A stretch of DNA of 64,000 nucleotides from Acetatifactor sp. (GCA_016290775.1 JAEEVF010000004.1:124001-188000), one strand, 5' to 3'; shown: positions 46,260 to 54,890, numbered from the stretch's first letter. The notes: generated from the sequence alone by a model not told the origin. Numbers and translations are program-made.

Positions 46260-46288
46260 ATTATATCATGTTTTTGCCGCGTTGGAAA
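46260..46288 (-). promoter_or_regulatory. promoter of the MoxR operon
   Basis: Minus strand TTTCCA (46283-46288), 17-bp spacer, TATAAT (46260-46265). Confidence 0.7.
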
Positions 46289-46334
46289 CTGATTTTTGAC
46301 GTGCCGAGTATGGAAACGTATTGCCCCGCGCAAA

Positions 46335-46364
46335 AAAGCTCCCCCGAAGAATCGGAGGAGCTTT
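46335..46364 (-). terminator. terminator of the Ig-like protein gene
   Basis: Minus strand AAAGCTCC-t-CCGA / TCGG-g-GGAGCTTT followed by a T run. Confidence 0.9.
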
Positions 46365-46377
46365 GCCGCTTGATATA

Positions 46378-47718
46378 TTAGCGATAGGTTCTTACGCCTA
46401 AAATACAATAATCAGAGGTTACGCCATTTCCATACGCATTGGTCACTCTGCAACGGAACTGATATTGATTCATGCTTTCCAAGGTATTGATGGTCAGCGT
46501 AGCCGTCGTCGCGCCGCTGTAGTACTCATTGTCCTGGACGTTACGCCACCGTTCGGTACTCGGATCCATATACTGCCACTGATACTTCGTAGCGCCCTCT
46601 GCCTGGATCTTAAGGCGCGTCGTCCATCCCGTCGGCACGTAGGTGTTGATGGGCTGCTGCGTGATCTTCGGCATGATCTTGGTCCTTGCAGTTAGGGATA
46701 CAACCGTTAAGCCACCGCAGGTTGCAAGGCATTGATACTCTGCATCGTTCTCACTTACGGTTACGCTCAAGGTGTTGCTCGTAGCGCCGCTTACGTTGAC
46801 CCACTTGCGCTGGTTTTTGTTGTAATACTGCCACTGATAGGTTGCGCTCTGGCAATTCGCTTTGACGGTGAAAGTCGCGGTGGAACCAGCCACTGCGCTC
46901 ACGGTTTTGGGCTGTTGGGTGATCCAGAACTCTCTTGCGATGGTCACTTCCTGTGCGATCTGTCTGTAGCGCCTTGTCAAAACGTCATAAATCTGGGGTC
47001 CCTTTTTGTCATAGAATCCATCGTAGCGACATTCCACGGTAGAGGGAGATTCAACATAAATTCCGGCAGCAAGGTACTTTGAATTTCCATAAATGCCACC
47101 ATGGAAATCACAGATTGCGCCCGCGGTTCCATAGGCATGTATTTTGGAATTGATGATCGTCAGCTTTTCCTTGGTGCCTGCGGATTCAGGATTACCCGTG
47201 ATCGCATATGCAGCATTCGTTCTCGGGTTATAATCATTATAGACTGCCGTTATGTCAAGGTTGGCGGTGTCGATCGTCAGATTCCCTCCACATGCATAGA
47301 TTCCCCAGTACGCAACGGAACTTTTCGGATTATTGTTCATGTATGTACGGAGAGTCAGTTTACCCTGATCCGTAATGGTCGTGTTCCCGTAGAACGTAAA
47401 GCATGCGCCCTCATATGTCGTATTTGCCGTCACTGCGACAGTCAGATTAGAGACATGAAAACTAAATGATAACCGCTGATACTTGCCGCCCAGTAATTTG
47501 AACGTCTTCGTGGGTGCAACGTATTCCCAGCCCTGATAAGATACCTTCACAGACTGCGTGGCGTCGTACCGCTTTTCGTTCACGTAGAAATACTCTCCTC
47601 TCGGAGCCGCCAGCGCCAGCTGACCATACAGCATGACGATCATCATCATGAAGAGCACCGTGCTAATGGCGTACTTCATGAAACTGCTAAAACTTTTGTT
47701 CACTTGTTTCTCCCTCAT
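46378..47718 (-). CDS. secreted Ig-like domain protein
   Basis: A 446-residue exported protein. A signal sequence or anchor covers about residues 12-40 (MKYAISTVLFMMMIVMLYG then LALAAPRG). A region of beta-rich repeats follows (about residues 60-250; LTIDTANLDITAVYND, AGAICDFHGGIYGNSKY), like a right-handed beta helix. Two Ig-like domains of about 85 residues end it: ITQQPKTVSAVAGSTATFTV with YQWQYYNKNQRKWVNVSGAT, and ITQQPINTYVPTGWTTRLKI with YQWQYMDPSTERWRNV. It probably acts at the cell surface as adhesin or matrix protein. The start at 47718 has AGGAG 10 bases upstream. It is monocistronic, with an unusual AT-rich promoter region. Confidence 0.85.
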   Translation of the reverse strand: MREKQVNKSFSSFMKYAISTVLFMMMIVMLYGQLALAAPRGEYFYVNEKRYDATQSVKVSYQGWEYVAPTKTFKLLGGKYQRLSFSFHVSNLTVAVTANTTYEGACFTFYGNTTITDQGKLTLRTYMNNNPKSSVAYWGIYACGGNLTIDTANLDITAVYNDYNPRTNAAYAITGNPESAGTKEKLTIINSKIHAYGTAGAICDFHGGIYGNSKYLAAGIYVESPSTVECRYDGFYDKKGPQIYDVLTRRYRQIAQEVTIAREFWITQQPKTVSAVAGSTATFTVKANCQSATYQWQYYNKNQRKWVNVSGATSNTLSVTVSENDAEYQCLATCGGLTVVSLTARTKIMPKITQQPINTYVPTGWTTRLKIQAEGATKYQWQYMDPSTERWRNVQDNEYYSGATTATLTINTLESMNQYQFRCRVTNAYGNGVTSDYCILGVRTYR

Positions 47719-47762
47719 AAAAAAATCTCTCCTTTTTGGATAAAATATTACGAACATATTAC

Positions 47763-47823
47763 ATTTTACATCGGCCAATTTTTTTCATCAATGCATCTTA
47801 CCCCCCAAAAAATGCATCTTACC
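47763..47823 (-). promoter_or_regulatory. promoter with two 13-bp direct repeats
   Basis: On the minus strand GGTAAGATGCATT occurs twice (47790-47802 and 47811-47823), exactly 21 bp apart. The nearer copy covers the -35 position of a TAAAAT -10 box at 47763-47768. Tandem repeats on a 21-bp period next to a poor -35 are typical of activator sites such as those of LytTR regulators. Confidence 0.6.
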
Positions 47824-47884
47824 TGAAGAAAAAATCAAATAGTGGGTATTTTTGCGATTTTTGACAATTTATGAGCAGTCACGG

Positions 47885-47913
47885 TTGCGTAAGTTTGGTT
47901 TCGGGAGTACAAT
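47885..47913 (+). promoter_or_regulatory. rqcH promoter
   Basis: TTGCGT (47885-47890), 17-bp spacer, TACAAT (47908-47913), 31 bp before the ATG at 47945. Confidence 0.7.
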
Positions 47914-47944
47914 GCAATTTAGCATCACTTTTTTGGAGGTTTTT

Positions 47945-49672
47945 ATGGCATTTGACGGCCTTACCATTGCCAATCTGGCATATGAATTAGATCATGAACT
48001 CACCGGCAGTCGCATCTACAAGATTGCGCAGCCCGAACCCGACGAGTTGCTCCTCACGTTCAAGACGGCGGACGGACAAAAGCGCCTTCTGCTTTCGGCG
48101 GACGCTTCGCTCCCCCTGATCTACCTGACGGGTGACAACAAGCAAAGTCCCATGACAGCGCCCGGCTTTTGCATGCTTCTTCGCAAGCACCTGCAAAACG
48201 GCCGTGTCACGTCGATCTCACAGCCTGGTCTCGAGCGCATTCTCCACGTTGACGTGGAACACCTCGACGAGATGGGGGATCTTTGCAAGAAGACTCTGGT
48301 CATTGAGATCATGGGCAAGCACAGCAACATCATATTCGTGAATGGAGACGGCACCATCCTCGACAGCATCAAGCACGTGTCCGCGGCAGTCAGCAGCGTG
48401 CGTGAGGTGCTTCCGGGGAAGCCTTATTTCGTTGCGGTCACCCAGGAAAAGCTCGATCTCTTTACGATGACTTGTGAGGAGTTTGAAGCTGCGTTTTCTT
48501 CCAAGCCGCAGCCCGCCTTTAAGGCGCTCTACGGCACCGTGACCGGCATCTCTCCCATCCTTGCGCAGGAGCTTTGCTACCGTGCGAAGATCGACGGCGA
48601 TCTGCCGACGGCAGCCCTTGCTCCCGCGGATCTTAATCGCCTTTGGGATACCATGACTTGGCTGAAGGAAACCATTGCAGAGGGCGCTTTCGCACCCTGC
48701 GTTGCTTATGACGGCAAGCAGCCGAAGGAATATGCCGCGATCCCGCTGACGATCTACGGAGAAACCAAAAATTACCCTTCGATGTCCACCCTCTTGGAAG
48801 AATATTACGCCGCGAAGAATGCGCAGGCGCGCATCCATCAGCGTTCCGCGGACCTGCGCCGCATCGTCTCCACGGTGCTCGAGCGCAACGTGAAAAAATA
48901 TGACCTGCAGCTTTCGCAGATAAAGGACACGGAAAAGCGCGAAACCTATCGCATCTACGGCGAGCTCCTCAACACCTATGGCTATGGCGCCGAGCCCGGG
49001 GCCAAGTCCCTCAAGGCTTTGAACTATTACACGAACGAGATGGTCGAGATCCCGCTGGATCCGACGCTTACGGCAAAGGAAAACGCACAGCACTACTTTG
49101 ACCGCTACGGCAAGATGAAGCGTACCTACGAGGCCCTTACGGAGCTTACAAAGGAGGTTAAGGCCGAGATCGATCACTTAGAATCCATTGCGACTTCGCT
49201 GGAGATCGCGCAAAAAGAGGAAGACCTCGTGCAGATCAAGGAGGAGCTGATCGCCAGCGGCTACGTGCATCGCAAAGGCCCCGCAAAGAAGGAAAAGATC
49301 ACCAGCAAGCCCTTCCATTACGTGAGCAGCGATGGCTTTGACATTTATGTGGGGAAAAACAACATTCAGAATGATCAGTTGACGTTCCAGATAGCGACGG
49401 GAAATGATTGGTGGTTCCACGCAAAGAAGATCCCGGGATCCCACGTGATCGTGAAGACGGAGGGCAAGGAACTGCCCGACCGGACCTTCGAGGAGGCAGC
49501 GCGCCTTGCGGCATATTATTCCAAAGGCCGTGATCAGGATAAGGTGGAAATCGACTATATCCAAAAGAAGCACGTAAAAAAGCCCGGCGGCGCCAAGCCC
49601 GGATTCGTGGTCTACTACACAAACTTCTCCATGGCCGTGCCCAGCGACATCTCCGGAATTCAGCAAGTATAA
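47945..49672 (+). CDS. rqcH: RqcH, NFACT family ribosome quality-control factor
   Basis: A 575-residue protein that binds stalled 50S subunits and directs alanine tailing of the nascent chain. The NFACT-N domain starts MAFDGLTIANLAYELDHELT and holds VIEIMGKHSNIIFVN. A long coiled-coil middle (about residues 290-430) follows. The C-terminal NFACT-R domain has FHYVSSDGFDIYVGKNNIQN and the highly conserved NDWWFHAKKIPGSHVIVK. Length is standard. GGAGG lies 5 bases before the ATG at 47945; the open frame upstream is not used. Older annotations call it fibronectin-binding protein FbpA. Confidence 0.95.
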   Translation: MAFDGLTIANLAYELDHELTGSRIYKIAQPEPDELLLTFKTADGQKRLLLSADASLPLIYLTGDNKQSPMTAPGFCMLLRKHLQNGRVTSISQPGLERILHVDVEHLDEMGDLCKKTLVIEIMGKHSNIIFVNGDGTILDSIKHVSAAVSSVREVLPGKPYFVAVTQEKLDLFTMTCEEFEAAFSSKPQPAFKALYGTVTGISPILAQELCYRAKIDGDLPTAALAPADLNRLWDTMTWLKETIAEGAFAPCVAYDGKQPKEYAAIPLTIYGETKNYPSMSTLLEEYYAAKNAQARIHQRSADLRRIVSTVLERNVKKYDLQLSQIKDTEKRETYRIYGELLNTYGYGAEPGAKSLKALNYYTNEMVEIPLDPTLTAKENAQHYFDRYGKMKRTYEALTELTKEVKAEIDHLESIATSLEIAQKEEDLVQIKEELIASGYVHRKGPAKKEKITSKPFHYVSSDGFDIYVGKNNIQNDQLTFQIATGNDWWFHAKKIPGSHVIVKTEGKELPDRTFEEAARLAAYYSKGRDQDKVEIDYIQKKHVKKPGGAKPGFVVYYTNFSMAVPSDISGIQQV

Positions 49673-49682
49673 CGCAATCAAA

Positions 49683-49712
49683 AAAGCCTATGGCCACCGC
49701 CATAGGCTTTTA
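49683..49712. terminator. bidirectional terminator
   Basis: A perfect stem AAAAGCCTATGGC / GCCATAGGCTTTT with a 4-base loop between the convergent rqcH and flippase genes. Confidence 0.93.
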
Positions 49713-49722
49713 TAATACTCTT

Positions 49723-51396
49723 CTACATCAACCTCAGTTTCCTAGCCAGTCTCAATATCGCGCCTCCCTTAGGCAATGTCAACATCTCCTCTTCGGTCAT
49801 GGTCCTAAAGGCCAAGAGGAGCACAAAGTACACAATGACTGCGAACAAAACGGCGGGGATGAGTGCCCAACGCGGCGACTTAAAGAGCATAAGGAGAAGC
49901 TGGTACAACCCGCGCGCCGAAGCACCCATGACAGAAGCCGCAAGAAGGGGCCGCAGGAATGTCCTGTTCCACTCCTGGCGATAGCTGATCGCCTTGCGGA
50001 GCGACATCTGATTCAAGATACACATTGCGCCCGCATATACCGTATTCGTCACGGCAAGACCATAAAGATCGATCTTCGTGCAAAGCAGCAAAACCGCCGA
50101 AAGCACCGTCTGGATCAGGAGCGCAAGCCCTGCATTCACGATCGGCACCTTCACTCTTCCAAGCCCCTGCAACAGCGAGTTGGAAAGCGTGCTCAGGGAA
50201 TAAAAGATCACGGAAACAGACATCACCATCAACAGTCTTCCCGCCAGCGTCACGACCTCGTCCGACCTCGGGAAAAGAATGTACACGATGGGCTTTGCCA
50301 ACACAAGAAGGCCTGCTGCCGAAGGGATCGCAAGGATCATCGTGCTCTTTACGGCCGTGGAAATGCTCTCCCTCGCCTCGTCAAACTTCCCCTCTGAGGA
50401 AGCCTGCGCCACCGTCGGGATCATCGCAGTTGCCATCGCGGAAGCAAAGGCCATTGGAATGTTCAACACCGTGAAGGCCAGTGAATACGTGCCAAGCTTT
50501 TGATGCTGAAGCAGGCTGTTCAGCCCACGCACGCTCGGCAACACCTTGTTGTAAAGGAACGTGTTGACCGTTTCGTTGGAATTATATACTGCCGTGCTCA
50601 AGATAAAGGGCGTCACGATCATCGTGATCGTCCGGATCATCTGCCCGTAAGTATCCACGTTCTCATGCGCATCACGCGCAACACGCCGAAGGATCATCTT
50701 ACGATTCAGGAAGTACATCCCCGCCATGAAAATCAACGCGATCAACACGCCGCTTCCGGTACCGATGGCGCTTCCCATTGCGCCCAGCACCGCATGCTCC
50801 ACTCTCCCCGCTTCCTCCGTCGGAACCGCAAGCCCGCCGAGATTCACATAAATGATCAGCGCCGCGCCGCCAACGCTCACGATGGCGTTCGCGATCTGCT
50901 CGAGGATCTGTGAAATGGAGGTCTGCACCATGCTCTTATGCGCCTGGAAATACCCGCGAAGCACGCCCAAAATACCGAAAATAAAGATCGTCGGTGCGAA
51001 GGTCCGAAGCACGGGAACGGCCTCTTCCTTCACGAAAAGCCCGGCGCCAAAGAACAAAAGCATTGACGCCAAAAATCCAACGACGAGAACATATCCCATG
51101 GCACAATAAAAAAGCCGGTGTGCGTTACGATATTCCCGCGCCGCCAGCTTTTGTGCGATCACTTTGGAAACTGCTGCAGGAATGCTGTAGGAAGAGATCA
51201 TCAGAATGTTGCGGTAGAAGGTATAGGCCTCCGAATAATAGCCTATGCCCGCTTCGCCAATGACTTGGGTGAGCGGACTCCTGTAAAGAAGCCCGATCAC
51301 CCTGCTGATCATTCCTGCGGCCATCAAAAATCCTGCCTGCACCAAAATATTCTCTTGTGCTTTTGCCTGTTTCGCCATCTTGTCAATCCGTTCCAT
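49723..51396 (-). CDS. polysaccharide or lipid flippase (SpoVB/MurJ-like)
   Basis: A 557-residue MOP-superfamily transporter with about 14 membrane segments. It starts with a short charged stretch, then LVQAGFLMAAGMISRVIGLLYRSPL, the typical opening of YtgP/SpoVB/MurJ proteins, with IGYYSEAYTFYRNILMISSYSIP after it. Such proteins move lipid II or lipid-linked oligosaccharides across the membrane. It lies 51 bp after glgA on the same strand, with no terminator between. The substrate (lipid II or another polymer precursor) cannot be told from sequence. Start codon 51396 or 51378 is uncertain. Confidence 0.87.
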   Translation of the reverse strand: MERIDKMAKQAKAQENILVQAGFLMAAGMISRVIGLLYRSPLTQVIGEAGIGYYSEAYTFYRNILMISSYSIPAAVSKVIAQKLAAREYRNAHRLFYCAMGYVLVVGFLASMLLFFGAGLFVKEEAVPVLRTFAPTIFIFGILGVLRGYFQAHKSMVQTSISQILEQIANAIVSVGGAALIIYVNLGGLAVPTEEAGRVEHAVLGAMGSAIGTGSGVLIALIFMAGMYFLNRKMILRRVARDAHENVDTYGQMIRTITMIVTPFILSTAVYNSNETVNTFLYNKVLPSVRGLNSLLQHQKLGTYSLAFTVLNIPMAFASAMATAMIPTVAQASSEGKFDEARESISTAVKSTMILAIPSAAGLLVLAKPIVYILFPRSDEVVTLAGRLLMVMSVSVIFYSLSTLSNSLLQGLGRVKVPIVNAGLALLIQTVLSAVLLLCTKIDLYGLAVTNTVYAGAMCILNQMSLRKAISYRQEWNRTFLRPLLAASVMGASARGLYQLLLMLFKSPRWALIPAVLFAVIVYFVLLLAFRTMTEEEMLTLPKGGAILRLARKLRLM

Positions 51397-51447
51397 TTGC
51401 TTTGGCTTCCCTACTTGGTCAGCCGACTGCGCTTTTTTTAGCTGCTC

Positions 51448-52893
51448 CTACCCGATCAGCCAGTCGTACATTTCCTGATATTTCTTCGCCGAAACCTCCC
51501 AGGAGAAATCTGCCGCCATTGCGCGGTCCACCATCTTGTTCCACTCGCGCTTCTTGTCGTAATAGATATGCTCCGCATAACGGATCGTGTGAAGCATCTC
51601 ATGCGCGTTGTAATTCGTAAAGCTAAAGCCCGTTCCGGTGCTCTCAAACTCGTTGTAAGGCTCCACCGTGTCCTTCAGGCCGCCCGTCTCGCGAACGATG
51701 GGAATGGTCCCGTAGCGCAGGCTCATGAGCTGCGAAAGTCCGCAGGGCTCAAAGAGCGAAGGCATCAGGAACGCGTCGCTGGCCGCATAGATTTTGTGGG
51801 ACAGCTCCTCGGAATAATATATATTCGCCGAAACCTTGTCCTGGTACTTCCAGTCGAAGTGACGGAACATGTTCTCGTAACGGTCCTCACCGGTGCCGAG
51901 CACGACGAACTGAATGTCATCCTGACACAACTCATCCATCACATAGGAGATCAGATCAAGGCCCTTCTGGTCCGTCAGGCGGGAGATCAATCCGATCATC
52001 ATCTTGTTCTCGCCCTTGGTCAGACCCAGCTGTTCCTGGAGCGCAAGCTTGTTCTTGCTCTTCTCCTTACGGAAGTTCACTGCGTCATACTGCTTTACGA
52101 GGAACTTGTCCGTGGTCGGGTTAAAGTCCGTATAATCAATGCCGTTCACGATGCCGCGAAGGTCATTGCTCCTTGCGCGAAGAAGCCCGTCAAGTCCCTC
52201 ACCGTAGAACTGCGTCTTGATCTCTTCCGCATAGGTTTCGCTCACGGTGGTCACCGCATCCGCGAACACGATACCGCCCTTTAAGAGGTTGGCGTCTTTA
52301 TATGCTTCCAGCTTGTCAGCAGTGAAATAATAATCCGGAAGACCCGTGATCGACTGCACGGTCTTTACGTCCCACTTGCCCTGGAATTTCAGGTTGTGGA
52401 TCGTCATGATCGATTTCATGCTCGTAAAGAACAGGTCGCCGCGGAAGCGTTCCTTGAGATACACGGGGATCAGACCCGTCTGCCAGTCGTGGCAATGAAT
52501 AATGTCAGGCTGGAAGCCGATCAGCGGCAGCGCCGAAAGCACGGCCTTGGAGAAGAATGCGAACTTTTCGATCTCATAGCAGGGATCGTCACAATAGGGC
52601 TTCGGTCCGCCAAAATAATGCTCGTTGTCGATGAAATAATAATGCACGCCGTCTACAATGGCCTCCTCGATGCCAACGTAAACGCTCTGCCAGTTGTAGT
52701 CCATGTAGAAGTTCGTGATGAAACTGATCTTTTCCTTCATCTCCTGCTTGATGCAGGTGTACTTCGGAAGAATGACCCTTACGTCAAAGTAATTCTTATC
52801 AATGCACTTGGGCAACGAACCCACTACGTCCGCCAATCCTCCCGTCTTTACGAAAGGCACGCCCTCTGATGCTGCAAACAATATTTTTTTCAT
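51448..52893 (-). CDS. glgA: glycogen synthase
   Basis: A 481-residue GT5 enzyme elongating glycogen from ADP-glucose. The N-terminal ADP-glucose site is PFVKTGGLADVVGSLPK (about residues 13-29). IHCHDWQTGLIPVYLKE, GLISRLTDQKGLDLI and the C-terminal EPCGLSQLMSLRYGTIPIV complete the GT-B fold. GGAGGG lies 7-8 bases before the ATG. Other glycogen genes (glgC, glgD, glgB) are not in the window; it appears to share a transcript with the flippase gene. Confidence 0.97.
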   Translation of the reverse strand: MKKILFAASEGVPFVKTGGLADVVGSLPKCIDKNYFDVRVILPKYTCIKQEMKEKISFITNFYMDYNWQSVYVGIEEAIVDGVHYYFIDNEHYFGGPKPYCDDPCYEIEKFAFFSKAVLSALPLIGFQPDIIHCHDWQTGLIPVYLKERFRGDLFFTSMKSIMTIHNLKFQGKWDVKTVQSITGLPDYYFTADKLEAYKDANLLKGGIVFADAVTTVSETYAEEIKTQFYGEGLDGLLRARSNDLRGIVNGIDYTDFNPTTDKFLVKQYDAVNFRKEKSKNKLALQEQLGLTKGENKMMIGLISRLTDQKGLDLISYVMDELCQDDIQFVVLGTGEDRYENMFRHFDWKYQDKVSANIYYSEELSHKIYAASDAFLMPSLFEPCGLSQLMSLRYGTIPIVRETGGLKDTVEPYNEFESTGTGFSFTNYNAHEMLHTIRYAEHIYYDKKREWNKMVDRAMAADFSWEVSAKKYQEMYDWLIG

Positions 52894-52930
52894 GAGAAAC
52901 CCTCCAATGAAAAACTATCCTACGAAAATA

Positions 52931-52959
52931 AGTATACTACAAAACGGCAAAATAATAAA
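52931..52959 (-). promoter_or_regulatory. candidate glgA promoter
   Basis: Minus strand TATACT (52931-52936) with a weak TTTATT 17 bp upstream (52954-52959). Confidence 0.5.
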
Positions 52960-52981
52960 GAGAAATCGTGAAAATTGTGGC

Positions 52982-53010
52982 TTGTTTGAAGGGGCAAAAT
53001 CAAGTATACT
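52982..53010 (+). promoter_or_regulatory. promoter of the DUF4317 gene
   Basis: TTGTTT (52982-52987), 17-bp spacer, TATACT (53005-53010). The leader to the ATG at 53123 is about 105 nt, Gly/Arg-codon-like and GC-rich, without an obvious hairpin. Confidence 0.6.
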
Positions 53011-53122
53011 AGTCTATGCGGCAGCGGCAGGAAAAAACGCGCGCGGGCGGTCAAAAACCAAGCCCCGCAAACGCAGGCAGCCACGCGCCGGACAAAACTT
53101 TAGCCTTGAGAGGATCAAAATC

Positions 53123-54343
53123 ATGACCAAGCAAGAGATCGCTGAGATCAAAAAACTCCTAAACCCCAAGCGCTGCTCCATCGACCGCATCTGCGGCTGC
53201 TACGTGGACGGCGAAAAAAATAAAAGAACGCAGTTCGCCCAAAGCTTCCTTGCCCTCCCCGAGGAGGAAATGCTCAAGTATTCCGACCTTCTGAAAAAGG
53301 CCCTGTCCGGGAGCGTTGGCAAGAACCTTCTGACCCTCGAATTTCCCCTCTCTTCCGAGGAGGCCGGCGGCACCCAGGAATTCCTCTACCGCCTTCGCCA
53401 GTGCGGCCTGAAGGACGACGATCTGCTGAACCAGTTCTACGACCAGATCATCTCCACCTATGAATATGTCGGCAATTATCTCATTTTAGTGATCCATGAC
53501 AATTATGACGTGCCTAAGCGCACCTCAGACGGGGTGGAGAATGAGGACGCCTCCGAAGAAGTTTATGAATATGTCCTCGCCTGCGTTTGTCCGGTGGAGC
53601 TGAGCAAGCCCGGCTTGTCCTATAACCCCGAAGAGAATGCTTTCCAGAACCGCATTCGCGATTGGGTGGTGAGCATGCCGCAGATGGGAATGCTCTTCCC
53701 TGCATTCCATGACCGCGGTGCGGACATCCACGGCGTTTTATACTATACCAAAGACGGCGAAGACCTTAAGGACGGACTTGTGGACGCGATCCTCGGCTGC
53801 CCTCTCCCGCTTTCCGCAGGAAGCCAGAAGGAAAGTTTCCACGCGATCATTGAGGAAACCCTTGAGGAAGCCTGCGACATCGAGATCGTAAAGAACATTC
53901 ACGAGAAGCTGACGGAAATGGTGGAGGAGCACAAACTCAGCGAAGATCCCGCTCCCCTCGTGCTCGACAAGGAAGAAGTCAAGACCATTCTTGCAGACAG
54001 CGGCGTATCGAACGAAAAGCTTGCGCACTTCGAAGAACACTTTGAGGAGGAAGCCGGCGCCGACGCAGAGCTCTTCGTGAGCAATGTCATGAACGCCCGC
54101 AGCTTCGAGGTCAAGACCCCCGACGTGGTGGTCAAGGTCAAGCCCGACCGCACCGACCTCGTTCAGACCCGCGTCATCGACGGCCGCCAGTGCCTCGTCA
54201 TCGCCCTCGACGGCACCGTCGAAGTCAACGGCATAACAGTGCGAAAAACTCCTGCCACAGATACAGTCGAATCACTCATGGGAATCATTCCACCAGACAT
54301 TACGCTTGAGGAAGCCCAAGCAGAGCGCCTTAGCAAAATCTAA
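53123..54343 (+). CDS. DUF4317 family protein
   Basis: A 406-residue acidic cytoplasmic protein. It starts MTKQEIAEIKKLLNPKRCSI, with DRICGCYVDGEKNK next, then FLALPEEEMLKYSDLLKKAL and HDNYDVPKRTSDG, which I recognise as the DUF4317 pattern of Clostridia. No membrane segment or signal is seen. The C-terminal 200 residues are Glu-rich. The function of the family is unknown. The start at 53123 follows AGAGGA by 8 bases; the frame is open further upstream but contains the promoter and low-quality sequence. Its transcript probably ends at the first hairpin of the array downstream. Confidence 0.88.
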   Translation: MTKQEIAEIKKLLNPKRCSIDRICGCYVDGEKNKRTQFAQSFLALPEEEMLKYSDLLKKALSGSVGKNLLTLEFPLSSEEAGGTQEFLYRLRQCGLKDDDLLNQFYDQIISTYEYVGNYLILVIHDNYDVPKRTSDGVENEDASEEVYEYVLACVCPVELSKPGLSYNPEENAFQNRIRDWVVSMPQMGMLFPAFHDRGADIHGVLYYTKDGEDLKDGLVDAILGCPLPLSAGSQKESFHAIIEETLEEACDIEIVKNIHEKLTEMVEEHKLSEDPAPLVLDKEEVKTILADSGVSNEKLAHFEEHFEEEAGADAELFVSNVMNARSFEVKTPDVVVKVKPDRTDLVQTRVIDGRQCLVIALDGTVEVNGITVRKTPATDTVESLMGIIPPDITLEEAQAERLSKI

Positions 54344-54344
54344 C

Positions 54345-54439
54345 GTGCCAATGGGCGTGACCTTCGTCACGTCCCTCGCTCCGCTTCGGGATCATGGAAT
54401 GCTTCGCATTCCAAGCCTTGGACGTGTTCTTTTTGGCAC
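54345..54439. repeat. nested hairpin element with dispersed repeat, copy 2
   Basis: GTGCCAA (54345-54351) pairs with TTGGCAC (54433-54439). Inside are CGTGAC-cttc-GTCACG (54356-54371) and GGAATGC-ttc-GCATTCC (54396-54412). The stretch 54369-54393 is a diverged copy of the motif at 6053-6076 (ACGTCC, TCGCT, CGCT and GGATCA in the same order), again followed by a hairpin. Confidence 0.6.
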
Positions 54440-54448
54440 ATTTGCGCC

Positions 54449-54490
54449 TACCGCACACGCTCTACTTTTGGAGCTTTTGCGGTAGGTTTT
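54449..54490 (+). terminator. terminator of the DUF4317 gene (array unit 1)
   Basis: CTACCGCA / TGCGGTAG with an inner GCTC/GAGC stem is followed by TTTTTTC, about 105 bp after the stop. Only unit 1 (and weakly unit 2) has a T run. Confidence 0.7.
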
Positions 54491-54859
54491 TTCTTACCCA
54501 TTTATTTCTTACCGCATCCCATCAGTTTTTCGAGTATTTCGGCATGGTTTTTTGCTTTTATTTTCATTTCGTACCGCATTTTTCATGTTTTAAGGCATTT
54601 GCGGCAAGCCATTTTACTTTTGCTTTCATTCACTACCGCATTTCCCTGTTTTGGGATTCCTTGCGGTAATGATTCTTGCATTGTCGTTCCCCTCACTACC
54701 GCAACCCTTCAATCACAAGCCTCCATGCGGTAACAATATTCAAATTACATCCCAGCGTCGTACCGCAATCTATATCCAAACAAATTGTATGCGGTAAAGT
54801 TATCAATTTGCTTCCTTGAGCCGTACCGCAATTATAATTCACACGGATTGTTTGCGGTA
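54449..54859. repeat. array of seven TACCGCA-N21/22-TGCGGTA units
   Basis: Seven left half-sites are exact TACCGCA, starting at 54449, 54510, 54572, 54634, 54697, 54761 and 54824. Each is followed after 21-22 variable bases by TGCGGTA (exact in units 1, 4, 5, 6 and 7; TGCGGCA in unit 3; degenerate in unit 2). Period is 61-64 bp, and the spacers between units are 25-28 bp and variable in sequence. No reading frame crosses it. See the finding for interpretation. Confidence 0.9.
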
Positions 54860-54890
54860 GCTTCCACATGAATTATCCCTTTGAGACACA

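Noticed and set aside
54449..54859. CRISPR array
   Set aside because: The conserved parts are only 7 bp and alternate in orientation, both variable segments differ in length from each other, and no cas gene or leader is near.
54449..54859. Integron attC sites
   Set aside because: The half-site does not match the attC core, no gene cassettes lie between the units, and no integrase is present.
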